Assembly: GCF_002929535.1 (NCBI RefSeq)
Contig: NZ_PJJO01000060.1
Span: forward strand, 186,001-250,000
Direction of reading: 5' to 3'
Length of the DNA: 64,000 nucleotides
Origin: Cryobacterium sp. Y11
GTDB taxonomy: Bacteria > Actinomycetota > Actinomycetes > Actinomycetales > Microbacteriaceae
Position 1 is the first letter of the stretch, and every line of letters begins with the position of its first letter. A program made the position numbers and the translations under genes. Below, one piece after another: positions 8,598 through 16,485 of this stretch. The notes beneath the pieces are model-generated. The model did no database searches. It worked only from the letters and a program-made list of their open reading frames with translations, and was not told where the DNA came from.

Positions 8598-8702
8598 CAA
8601 GACAGCTTAGCGGGACTTTTTCTAGTTTGCCGGGTCTGAACTTCTAAAAATGCTGGTCAAAAGCTTTTTTTGGTGCGACTTTGGGTGACTTCAGTTTGCT
8701 TT
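8598..8702. repeat. Degenerate ~105 bp direct repeat, right copy
   Basis: Partner of 3866-3968 (about two-thirds identity by eye). It keeps the -10-like hexamer (TAAGCT, 8609-8604) at the place where the other copy has the tsaB -10 box, and lies upstream of thiM. The remaining bases of the gap to 8775 hold a short coding-like stretch without a recognisable product. Confidence 0.5.
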
Positions 8703-8775
8703 GCTGACCCTGTGCAGAGACCGAACATTTCGGACAGCCGGTAGCCGCCGCCGCGGGCGCCCACGCGCGCAGCGA

Positions 8776-9564
8776 TCAGGTCAGAAAGAGTACGACAGCG
8801 GCGGTCAACGCCACAATGACCAAAATCGCCCGCAAAACCGGAGCGGATAGGCGTCGTCCGACTCGAGCGCCGAGCCAGCCACCGAAAGCAGACCCCACGC
8901 CGATCAACACGGCAACCGCCCAGTCGACGGTACCGCTCGAGATAAAGATGACCGCCGATACCAGGTTGGCCATACCGGCCAACACGTTCTTGGCGCCGTT
9001 GGCCCGGTGAATGTCGGTGGACCACAGGATTCCCAGAAGAGCGAGGAGCACCACGCCCTGGGCCGCTCCGAAGTAGCCGCCGTAGACCCCCGTGCCAAGA
9101 ATACCGAGCACGAGACCGAATGTGACCGGCCGAGTGTCAGCGGCGTCGGCGTCGGCGTCGTCGTCGTCGTCGTCGGGGGCCTTCCGCCGAACGTACCTCG
9201 CCACTCGAGGCTGGGCCGCTGAAAGTATCGCGGCGAGCAGCAGCAGAAACGGAACGACCGCAGAGAAGGCGCCTTCGGGTAAAATCAGCAGTAACAGACC
9301 ACCGACCACGCCGCCAACGGCCGAGAACACGGCCATCCAAGCCACCGGCCGCCACTGCGATCGAAGTTCACGGCGGTAGCCGTAGGCACCCGCGATCGAA
9401 CCGGGAACGAGGCCAACGGTGTTCGACACGTTAGCCGTGATCGGAGGAATCCCCAGGGCCAGCAGGGTGGGAAAGGTGATGAGGGTTCCCGCACCGGCCA
9501 CAACGTTGATAATGCCAGCGACAATGCCGGCGGCAAGAATGATCGCGCCTTCAAAAAAAGTCAT
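8776..9564 (-). CDS. TauE/SafE family sulfite/anion exporter (first)
   Basis: An integral membrane protein of 262 residues with about eight hydrophobic segments in two halves, each carrying a Gly-rich element (GIINVVAGAGTLITFPTLL early; GTGVYGGYFGAAQGV in the second half), the DUF81/TauE pattern. The family exports sulfite, sulfoacetate or related anions; the substrate here is unknown. The central loop (about 130-146) is a run of Asp and Ala encoded by trinucleotide repeats. It overlaps the oxidoreductase gene by 4 bp. Confidence 0.85.
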   Translation of the reverse strand: MTFFEGAIILAAGIVAGIINVVAGAGTLITFPTLLALGIPPITANVSNTVGLVPGSIAGAYGYRRELRSQWRPVAWMAVFSAVGGVVGGLLLLILPEGAFSAVVPFLLLLAAILSAAQPRVARYVRRKAPDDDDDDADADAADTRPVTFGLVLGILGTGVYGGYFGAAQGVVLLALLGILWSTDIHRANGAKNVLAGMANLVSAVIFISSGTVDWAVAVLIGVGSAFGGWLGARVGRRLSAPVLRAILVIVALTAAVVLFLT

Positions 9565-10583
9565 CTAGCGAGAATCCCCGTGTTCGAATGATCAGGCGTC
9601 GTGTTGCCGACGGCGAGCACGATCTTTCCACGGGAGGTGTTGGTGCGCATGAGTGTTTGGGCCGCATCGGCCTCGGTCCACGGCATGATCCGGTCCACGA
9701 CGGGACGCAATTGCGGCGTATCCAGATCGACTTCTGCGCGCAGCGCGGCGACGATATCGGCCTTGTCCCCGGTTGATCGGGTGCGAAAAGTGACACCCAG
9801 GAGAGCAAGTCGTTTATACGCGAGCGCCTCAAGATCGAGCTTTCCTGCGGCACCGCCGAGGCGGCCGACGCTGATAAGACGGCCAGCGATGGCGGCGGAG
9901 CGAATATTGTCGGCGAGGTATGGTCCGCCGACGTGATCGACGATGATGTCGACGCCGTGGCCGTCGGTGAGGGCCGAAACCTCGTCGGCAAAGCGATTCT
10001 CGCGCACCACAATCACGTGGTCAGCGCCGACCGAGCGGATGAGTGACGTGGCGTCGATGTCGCGAGTCGTACCGATAACGAGCCCGGCGCCGAGGAACTT
10101 AGCCAGCTGCACACACTGCAAGCCCACCGACGACGCGGCCGCGTGCACCAGCACGGTGTCGCCTGGCTGGAGTCGGCCATGAGTACGCAATGCATTGTGC
10201 TCGGTCAGGAGGCCAAGAATGGCCGCGGCACCTTCGGCGTAACTCCACGCCGGCGGAATGGGAATGACCAGGCTCGCATCAACCACGATCTGCTCGCTCA
10301 GGCCACCACCGACGAGGGTCATGACACGGTCGCCAATTCGAACAGTGGTAACCTCCGAACCCACCTCGACCACATCTCCTGCGGCATCCAACCCGACCAC
10401 GGGCGGTGCGCTGCCGGCAACAGTCGGCATCTGGGTGTCAGAGCGCTGGGCCAGGTCTGCACGATTCACGGATGCGGCGTGCACGGCGATGCGCACTTGA
10501 GTCGGACCAGGCACCGGTATCGAGCGTTCACGCAGAACCAGCTGCGGTCCAGTACTGCTTTGCTCGATCAGAACTGCTTGCAT
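9561..10583 (-). CDS. Quinone oxidoreductase-like zinc-free MDR family dehydrogenase
   Basis: A medium-chain dehydrogenase/reductase of 340 residues, probably NADPH-dependent. The N-terminal GroES-like part has VNRADLAQR and GLDAAGDVVEVG; the nucleotide fold carries VLVHAAASSVGLQCVQLAK. The catalytic-zinc cysteine and the structural-zinc cysteines of alcohol dehydrogenases are absent, which points to the quinone oxidoreductase branch. ATG 10583 is preferred over 10613 because a GAAAGGAAA site precedes it. It is coupled by a 4 bp overlap to the following exporter, which may move a product or a related anion. Confidence 0.85.
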   Translation of the reverse strand: MQAVLIEQSSTGPQLVLRERSIPVPGPTQVRIAVHAASVNRADLAQRSDTQMPTVAGSAPPVVGLDAAGDVVEVGSEVTTVRIGDRVMTLVGGGLSEQIVVDASLVIPIPPAWSYAEGAAAILGLLTEHNALRTHGRLQPGDTVLVHAAASSVGLQCVQLAKFLGAGLVIGTTRDIDATSLIRSVGADHVIVVRENRFADEVSALTDGHGVDIIVDHVGGPYLADNIRSAAIAGRLISVGRLGGAAGKLDLEALAYKRLALLGVTFRTRSTGDKADIVAALRAEVDLDTPQLRPVVDRIMPWTEADAAQTLMRTNTSRGKIVLAVGNTTPDHSNTGILAR

Positions 10584-10650
10584 CGGTAAAAGTTTCCTTT
10601 CGTGGCACAGCACCTGCGGCGGTGCGAGGCCAGCACAGCTCGTTTCGTTC

Positions 10651-10677
10651 GATTATGTCGTAGGCATGACGACAACA
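10651..10677 (-). promoter_or_regulatory. Putative promoter of the oxidoreductase-exporter pair
   Basis: A CATAAT -10-like hexamer lies about 15-18 nt downstream of TTGTTG/TTCTTG, some 70 nt before the oxidoreductase start. Assigned by eye only. Confidence 0.35.
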
Positions 10678-10721
10678 AGAATTCGGCTTGACCGAAGGGC
10701 TCCGTGCACGGCCCCTAACAA

Positions 10722-11507
10722 TCAGCGACGCGGTCGCCCCACGATAGCCGTGATGATCAACTGAATGGCGGCCAGCAGAAGCAATACCGCGAACAGGATG
10801 CCGGAAAGTTTCGGCGGGATGACGAGCGCGAGCGCGACGCCCGGTGCCGACGCCGCCGTAGCGGCGACGCCGACAACGATGCCGGCTGGCACGTCCACCC
10901 CGCCACGTCGCAGGTGCGCCAGAGTACCGACAATTCCGGTGGGGATTACGACCAGAAGGGATGTTCCCTTGGCGATCAAATCGCTGACTCCGAATACAGC
11001 GATGAGCCCCGGTACCGCGATCACACCGCCCCCAATACCAAACAACCCCGATGCAATCCCCATGATCAGGCCAAGGGCGACGTAGCCGATCCCGACATAC
11101 CAGGTCAGTTCCAGGTCCTCACCGCGAACCGGCGCCACCAGCAGCAGCCGGGCAGCGATCACCAGCAGCAGGGCGATGAACATCCACCGCAACCACATGA
11201 GTGGAATACGGTGCAGTAGCCGACTGCCGATCACGGCACCAATCACGGCGCCGGTGGCAATGATCATTCCAGCGATCAGGTCGACGTGCCCCTGAACCAG
11301 ATAGGTGATCACTCCAACGCTCGACGCGGGAATGATGGCCACGAGCGAGGTTGAAGCCGCCTGTCGCTCGTTCATACGGGCCAATGCGATGAGAAGGGGA
11401 ACCATGATGATGCCACCGCCCACGCCAAAAGCCCCGGAGAGCAACCCGCCCAGCAGTCCGATCACAGCGAGGCTTAGCCAGTCGCGGATGCCACGACCAC
11501 CGGTCAC
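10722..11507 (-). CDS. TauE/SafE family sulfite/anion exporter (second)
   Basis: A membrane protein of 261 residues from GTG 11507, with the duplicated TauE elements LSGAFGVGGGIIMVPLL in the first half and SGLFGIGGGVIAVPGL in the second. The tidy internal repeat makes the family call firm; the transported anion is unknown. GTG 11507 forms a 4 bp GTGA overlap with the tsaE stop, so this gene is translationally coupled to tsaE. That position is normally occupied by tsaB. Confidence 0.88.
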   Translation of the reverse strand: MTGGRGIRDWLSLAVIGLLGGLLSGAFGVGGGIIMVPLLIALARMNERQAASTSLVAIIPASSVGVITYLVQGHVDLIAGMIIATGAVIGAVIGSRLLHRIPLMWLRWMFIALLLVIAARLLLVAPVRGEDLELTWYVGIGYVALGLIMGIASGLFGIGGGVIAVPGLIAVFGVSDLIAKGTSLLVVIPTGIVGTLAHLRRGGVDVPAGIVVGVAATAASAPGVALALVIPPKLSGILFAVLLLLAAIQLIITAIVGRPRR

Positions 11508-12058
11508 GACGGGCCGAAGTCGGTTTGGTCGACCCACCGCGGACCGTACCCGGTGAGCGTGAGAGTGCGCGGCTCGTCGAGGTCGTGATCCAGGTCGATC
11601 GGCCCGCTGAGAACGGATGCCGCGACATCCGTTTCAAGCGCTGTTGGCCGTGCGGCAGCCGCGGATCGGCCCACTGGCCGTTCGATCTCGATGTCCAGCC
11701 AGGACTCGGTGATGCCGTCGAGCAAGCCGCGGCCCCACTCGACCACCACGATGGAGTGCGCGAAGTCGATGTCGAGGTCGTCGAGTTCGATGGCGCTGTT
11801 CAGCCGGTAGGCGTCGACGTGCACGAAGGGAGGCCCGCCAACCAGGCTCGGATGCGTGCGGGCGAGCACAAAGGTCGGACTGGTGACCGCTCCACGCACC
11901 TGCAAACCCGCGCCAAGGCCGCGGGTCAGGGTGGTCTTGCCGGCACCGAGCGGCCCGGTGAGCACGATCAGATCGCCGGCTCGCAGGGTGCGCGCGAGGT
12001 CAACGCCGAAGCGGTGCATTGCCGCGGAATCGGGAATGGTTCGCGTCTGTTCAGCCAT
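11504..12058 (-). CDS. tsaE: tRNA threonylcarbamoyladenosine biosynthesis ATPase TsaE
   Basis: P-loop ATPase that drives TsaB/TsaD cycling in t6A synthesis. The 184-residue protein shows LTGPLGAGKTTLTRGL (Walker A, about 33-48), VTSPTFVLARTH and HVDAYRL, all typical. The extra 30 or so C-terminal residues after EWGRGLL are variable in actinobacteria. It follows alr after 8 bp and overlaps the TauE/SafE gene. Confidence 0.95.
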   Translation of the reverse strand: MAEQTRTIPDSAAMHRFGVDLARTLRAGDLIVLTGPLGAGKTTLTRGLGAGLQVRGAVTSPTFVLARTHPSLVGGPPFVHVDAYRLNSAIELDDLDIDFAHSIVVVEWGRGLLDGITESWLDIEIERPVGRSAAAARPTALETDVAASVLSGPIDLDHDLDEPRTLTLTGYGPRWVDQTDFGPS

Positions 12059-12066
12059 TCTGGACC

Positions 12067-13188
12067 TCAGCCATGGAGGTATCGCCTGGTCACTCGGTGC
12101 CCGATACGGGTAACGATCTCGTAATTGATCGTACCGGAGGCGTCGGCCCAGTCGGTCGCGCTCGGCGCGCCGGTGGCCGGGTCACCGAACAGCACGACAA
12201 CATCGCCCACAGCTACGCCCGGGTCGTCGGCGCCGAGGTTGACGACGAACTGGTCCATTGCTACGCGACCCACCACGGGGAAGATGCCACCGTTGATCTG
12301 CACCACCTGGGCGCCAGAAGCCTGTCTCGGGATACCGTCGGCATAGCCGAGCGGAACGAGCACGAGGGTCGAGTCCTCCGGCGCCCGCCACAGGTAGTCA
12401 TAGGAGACGCCGGCACCTTCGCTCACCCGGCGCACAAGGGCGACACGGCCGCGTAGAGTCATGGCCGGCACCAGCCCGAGGTCGGCGCTGGTTGCGTCGT
12501 CAAACGGCGATAGCCCATACAGCGTGATGCCGAAGCGCACCATCGAGAAGCGGGCGACCGGCAGCCGCAGTGCGGCGGCAGAGGAAGCGAGGTGAACGAG
12601 CGTTGGGGTCAGCCCGGCGGCGCGGGCGGCGGCGACCCCGCGCTCGAAACACTCGAGCGCCTGCTGGTCCTCGAACGCTCCGGCATTGGCCAGGTGGCTC
12701 ATGATGCCATCAACGCGCAGTAGCCCGATCTGTTCGAGTTCGGCTGCGCGGGCGAAGACCTCTGCCCAATCGTTTTCGTGCACGCCGTTGCGGCTTAGGC
12801 CAGTTTCTAGTTTCAGATGAACGGATGCCATCTGGCCGAGTTCGGCCGCGGCATCCGCTACCCGCTGCACTTGAAGTGCTGAGGAGAGCCCGAGGGTCAC
12901 GTCATCGTCAATGGCCGCGCTGAAGTCGGAGTCTGGATCGTGCAGCCAGGCCAGAATGGGCGCGTCGATGCCGGCGTCGCGCAGGGCCAGGGCCTCGTCG
13001 ATGTCGGCGACGCCGAGCCAGTCTGCCCCACCGGCCAGGGCGGCGCGTGCTACCGGTACAGCGCCGTGGCCGTAGGCGTTGGCCTTGACCACCGCCATCG
13101 CGTGCGGGGTGCCCACGATTTGGCGTAGGTGGGCCATATTGCTGCGGATGGCGGCGAGGTCGATCACGGCCTCGCGAAACCCGCTCAC
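12067..13188 (-). CDS. alr: Alanine racemase
   Basis: Makes D-alanine for peptidoglycan. The 373-residue protein has the PLP lysine in VVKANAYGHG (Lys35) and the opposing catalytic tyrosine in GVSYDYLWRA (about 260s). The start is a GTG that overlaps the acpS stop by 4 bp. Its place after glmS and acpS and before tsaE is the usual actinobacterial order. Confidence 0.97.
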   Translation of the reverse strand: MSGFREAVIDLAAIRSNMAHLRQIVGTPHAMAVVKANAYGHGAVPVARAALAGGADWLGVADIDEALALRDAGIDAPILAWLHDPDSDFSAAIDDDVTLGLSSALQVQRVADAAAELGQMASVHLKLETGLSRNGVHENDWAEVFARAAELEQIGLLRVDGIMSHLANAGAFEDQQALECFERGVAAARAAGLTPTLVHLASSAAALRLPVARFSMVRFGITLYGLSPFDDATSADLGLVPAMTLRGRVALVRRVSEGAGVSYDYLWRAPEDSTLVLVPLGYADGIPRQASGAQVVQINGGIFPVVGRVAMDQFVVNLGADDPGVAVGDVVVLFGDPATGAPSATDWADASGTINYEIVTRIGHRVTRRYLHG

Positions 13189-13541
13189 GACTCCCCCTCG
13201 GCGACGACGAAGGCGCAGGCGACGCCGCCGTCATGGGTCATGGTGACGTGCACGCGGCTGATACCCCGATCGTGCACGGCTCTCAGGGCGGCCCCGCTGA
13301 GCTGGAATTCGGGGTTGCCGTGCTGGTCATTGACGATTTCCAACTCGTGCCAGGTTGCTCCAGCGCTGTCACCGAGGGCCTTGATCAACGCCTCCTTGGC
13401 CGCGAAACGGGCCGCGAGAGAACGCACCGGCAGGCCGCGTTCGCTCTGAGCGAACAGCCGTGATATCAGGCCCGGGGTGCGTTCAACCTGGCGGGTGAAG
13501 CGCGCCAGGTCGACCACATCAACCCCGATGCCCTTGATCAC
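13185..13541 (-). CDS. acpS: Holo-[acyl-carrier-protein] synthase AcpS
   Basis: Attaches phosphopantetheine to acyl carrier protein. The 118-residue length is normal. The magnesium site is visible: GIGVDVVDLARF at the N-terminus (Asp) and RFAAKEALIKALG (Glu), with HVTMTHDGGVACAFVV near the C-terminus. The start abuts the glmS stop by a 1 bp overlap and the end overlaps alr by 4 bp. Confidence 0.95.
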   Translation of the reverse strand: MIKGIGVDVVDLARFTRQVERTPGLISRLFAQSERGLPVRSLAARFAAKEALIKALGDSAGATWHELEIVNDQHGNPEFQLSGAALRAVHDRGISRVHVTMTHDGGVACAFVVAEGES

Positions 13542-15391
13542 TACTCGACCGTGACGGACTTTGCGAGGTTGCGCGGCTGGTCCACGTCGAGGCCCTTGGC
13601 GATGGCGAGTTCCATGGCGAACATCTGCAGCGGCACGACGGCCAGTAGTGGCTCAAACAGGGGCGCGGCGAGCGGAATGTGAATGACGGTGTCGGCGAAG
13701 GGCAGCACAGCGGCATCGCCGACCTCGGCGATGGCGATGATGCGGGCACCGCGGGCGCGGATCTCCTGAATGTTGGAGACCACCTTCGGGTGCAGGTGCG
13801 CTGAGCCGCGCGGGCTCGGCACCACGACGAACACCGGCTGGCCGGGCTCGATCAGGGCGATCGGGCCATGCTTCAGCTCTCCGGCGGCAAAGCCTTCGGC
13901 GTGGATATAGGCCAGCTCCTTGAGCTTGAGCGCCCCCTCGAGTGCGATGGGAAAACCGACGTGGCGGCCAAGGAACAGCACGGCACGGGTGTCGCTCATC
14001 CACCGAGCCAGCTGACGCACCTCGTCTTCGACTTTCAGAACGGTGGCGATTTTCTCCGGAATCGCCTGCAGTTCGGCGACCTGCGTGGCCTGCTCGGCCG
14101 CGGTGATGCTGCCGCGCACGCGGGCGAAATGCAGCGCGAACAGGTAGAGCGCGGTGATCTGGGCGACGAAGGCCTTGGTCGATGCCACGGCAACCTCGGG
14201 GCCAGCGTGGGTGTAGATGACGGCGTCACTCTCGCGCGGGATGGTCGCGCCCTGGGTGTTGCAGATGGAGATGGCCTTGGCGCCGAGCGACATGGCGTAC
14301 TTCACGGCCATGAGCGTGTCCATGGTTTCGCCGGATTGGCTGATCGAGATGACCAGGGTGTCGGCGCTGAGCACCGGATCGCGGTAGCGGAACTCGTGGC
14401 TCAGTTCGACGTCGACGGGAACCCGCGCCCATTTTTCAATGGCGTACTTCGCAGTCTGGCCGGCGTAGGCCGCGGTTCCGCAGGCGATGATAACGATACG
14501 ACGGATGCCGGCCAGCACGTCATCGCCGAATGCCGTCAGTTCTGGCACGACGACCGCACCGTCTGTGATGCGACCGCGCAGGGTGTTAGCGACGGCATCC
14601 GGCTGTTCGGACACCTCCTTGGCCATGAAGCTGGACCAGCCGCCCTTCTCGCTGGCTGAGGCGTCCCAGGCGATGTCGAACTCTTCGGTCTCGACCGGGT
14701 GACCGTCAAAATCGGTGACGGTGACGGCATCCGCTGTGATGGTGACGATCTGGTCCTGGCCGATGGCTACGGCGCGGCGCGTGTACTCAACAAACGCGGC
14801 CACGTCGGAGCCGAGAAAGTTCTCGCCGTCACCGAGGCCGATGACGAGCGGGGAGTTGCGGCGGGCGCCGACGACGACGCCGGGCTGGTCTTGGTGCACG
14901 GCGAGCAGCGTGAAGGCGCCGTCGAGGCGGGCAACGATGGTGCGGAAGGCCTCGGCCAGGTTTCCGACGCGCTGGTATTCGCGGCCAAGCAGCACGGCGG
15001 CCACCTCGGTGTCGGTTTCGCTCAGAAAGGTGAAGCCCTCGGCGAGCAACTCGGCGCGCAGCGGCGCGAAGTTTTCGATAATGCCATTGTGAATGAGGGC
15101 GAGCTTGTTGTTGTCACCGAGGTGCGGGTGGGCGTTGTGGTCGGTGGGGCCGCCATGGGTGGCCCAGCGGGTGTGGCCGATGCCCGTCGTGCCGTCGTTG
15201 ATTGGGTGGGCCGCTAGTTCGTTGGTCAGAGCCGACAGCTTGCCGGCCTTCTTGGCCGTGTTGAGTACACCCCACGAGTCGATGACGGCGATCCCCGCGG
15301 AGTCGTAGCCGCGATATTCGAGCCGCCCGAGTCCTCTCATGAGTACGTCAACGGTCTTATTGCTTCCGACATAACCTACGATTCCGCACAT
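13541..15391 (-). CDS. glmS: Glutamine-fructose-6-phosphate aminotransferase (isomerizing)
   Basis: First step of UDP-GlcNAc synthesis. From ATG 15391 the protein is 616 residues, the family norm, and begins MCGIVGYVG, which puts the catalytic Cys directly after the initiator Met; longer upstream extensions are therefore excluded. [10 protein letters not shown], two SIS domains with [10 protein letters not shown], and the C-terminal [11 protein letters not shown] are all present. No glmS ribozyme can exist because the -10-like TAAAAT at 15405-15400 sits 8 nt before the ATG, suggesting a leaderless mRNA. glmM lies 1 kb away. Confidence 0.98.
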   Translation of the reverse strand: MCGIVGYVGSNKTVDVLMRGLGRLEYRGYDSAGIAVIDSWGVLNTAKKAGKLSALTNELAAHPINDGTTGIGHTRWATHGGPTDHNAHPHLGDNNKLALIHNGIIENFAPLRAELLAEGFTFLSETDTEVAAVLLGREYQRVGNLAEAFRTIVARLDGAFTLLAVHQDQPGVVVGARRNSPLVIGLGDGENFLGSDVAAFVEYTRRAVAIGQDQIVTITADAVTVTDFDGHPVETEEFDIAWDASASEKGGWSSFMAKEVSEQPDAVANTLRGRITDGAVVVPELTAFGDDVLAGIRRIVIIACGTAAYAGQTAKYAIEKWARVPVDVELSHEFRYRDPVLSADTLVISISQSGETMDTLMAVKYAMSLGAKAISICNTQGATIPRESDAVIYTHAGPEVAVASTKAFVAQITALYLFALHFARVRGSITAAEQATQVAELQAIPEKIATVLKVEDEVRQLARWMSDTRAVLFLGRHVGFPIALEGALKLKELAYIHAEGFAAGELKHGPIALIEPGQPVFVVVPSPRGSAHLHPKVVSNIQEIRARGARIIAIAEVGDAAVLPFADTVIHIPLAAPLFEPLLAVVPLQMFAMELAIAKGLDVDQPRNLAKSVTVE

Positions 15392-15399
15392 AGAAGTCG

Positions 15400-15418
15400 A
15401 TTTTAGTCGGACTAAGCT
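15400..15418. promoter_or_regulatory. Divergent leaderless promoters of glmS and coaA
   Basis: In the 34 bp between the two ATGs there are two -10-like boxes: TAAAAT (15405-15400, minus) 8 nt before glmS and TAAGCT (15413-15418, plus) 7 nt before coaA. Neither gene has room for an untranslated leader with its own ribosome site, though GGGGGA precedes coaA. Confidence 0.55.
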
Positions 15419-15425
15419 TGGGGGA

Positions 15426-16382
15426 ATGTCCGATCTCGTGCTGGCCCCCGTCATGAACGGCCACGGTACCCCCTTTGTGGAGCTCGATCGGGCCGATTGG
15501 GCGGCCCTCGCGCCGACCACCCTGCTGCCGCTAAAAGTGACCGAGATCGTGCAGTTGCGCGGCCTCGGTGAGCCGCTCGATATCAACGAGGTGACGGATG
15601 TCTACCTTCCGTTAAGTAGGTTGCTCAACCTCTACGCGGCGAACGCCCGCAAACTGCACCGGGCGACCAGCGGATTCCTCGGGCAACACGCCCGGCCCAC
15701 TCCGTTCGTGATCGGCGTTGCCGGTTCGGTGGCGGTCGGAAAATCGACCACGGCGCGGTTGCTGCGGGAGATGCTGGCCCGCTGGGACGACACCCCCCGA
15801 GTCGAGCTCGTCACGACCGACGGGTTTCTGTTTCCGAACGCGGAGCTTTCTCGCCGTGGACTGATGGAGCGCAAGGGATTTCCAGAATCCTACGATCGAC
15901 GCGCCCTGCTGCGCTTCGTCAGCGCGGTCAAGAGTGGCGCGCCTGAGGTGCGGTCACCGTTCTACTCGCACCTCAGCTACGACATCGTTCCCGACGCGCA
16001 GATTGTCGTGCGCCAGCCAGACATTCTCATTGTCGAGGGCCTGAACGTGTTGCAGCCGCCCGGACCCGGCCATGGGCTCTCGGTCAGCGATCTGTTCGAC
16101 TTCACGGTCTATGTGGATGCTCGAACCCAGGACATCGCCCGCTGGTACGAGGAACGCTTTCTCAAGCTGCAGCGCGGAGCCTTCGCCAACCCCAACTCGT
16201 TCTTTCACCGTTACGCCGCCCTCACCGAAGATGAGGCGCGCGCACGAGCACGCAGCATCTGGAGCAGTATCAACGAACCCAACCTGCTGCAGAACATCCG
16301 TCCCACCCGGTCGCGGGCGACCCTGGTGCTGCGCAAAGACCCGACGCACGCCGTCTCCAAGGTGCTCCTGCGCAAGGTCTAA
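15426..16382 (+). CDS. coaA: Type I pantothenate kinase
   Basis: Commits pantothenate to coenzyme A. The 318-residue protein matches the E. coli CoaA type: P-loop [17 protein letters not shown] at about 97-113, then [22 protein letters not shown], and the C-terminal NILPTR-like segment (here [15 protein letters not shown]). It diverges from glmS with only 34 bp between the starts and converges on glmM, from which it is separated by a large hairpin. Confidence 0.97.
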   Translation: MSDLVLAPVMNGHGTPFVELDRADWAALAPTTLLPLKVTEIVQLRGLGEPLDINEVTDVYLPLSRLLNLYAANARKLHRATSGFLGQHARPTPFVIGVAGSVAVGKSTTARLLREMLARWDDTPRVELVTTDGFLFPNAELSRRGLMERKGFPESYDRRALLRFVSAVKSGAPEVRSPFYSHLSYDIVPDAQIVVRQPDILIVEGLNVLQPPGPGHGLSVSDLFDFTVYVDARTQDIARWYEERFLKLQRGAFANPNSFFHRYAALTEDEARARARSIWSSINEPNLLQNIRPTRSRATLVLRKDPTHAVSKVLLRKV

Positions 16383-16406
16383 CCCCCGCGCAGTAAAGCG
16401 TTCCGC

Positions 16407-16478
16407 GGACGGGGCCCGGGCCCGGTCCCGGGGCCCAGCTTATAAACTGGGCCCAGGGACGGGGCCCGGGCCCCGTCC
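16407..16478. terminator. Very long GC-rich hairpin between convergent coaA and glmM
   Basis: Two 35 nt arms (16407-16441 and 16444-16478) pair at 32 of 35 positions around a 2 nt loop; the arms are almost entirely G and C apart from the AT-rich tip. It may act as a bidirectional terminator, but there is no T-tract on either side, so it could also be a dispersed palindromic element. Confidence 0.6.
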
Positions 16479-16485
16479 AGTAGGG

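Noticed and set aside
8502..8775. Second TPP riboswitch before thiM
   Set aside because: No CTGAGA and no ACCTGATCTGGATAATGCC-like element is present there.
9137..9355. Arg-rich open frame opposite the TauE Asp repeat
   Set aside because: It is an antisense-frame shadow of the trinucleotide repeat within a well-supported exporter gene.
13541..15391. glmS ribozyme upstream of glmS
   Set aside because: Only 34 bp separate the glmS and coaA starts and a -10 box lies 8 nt before the ATG, so no leader RNA can exist.
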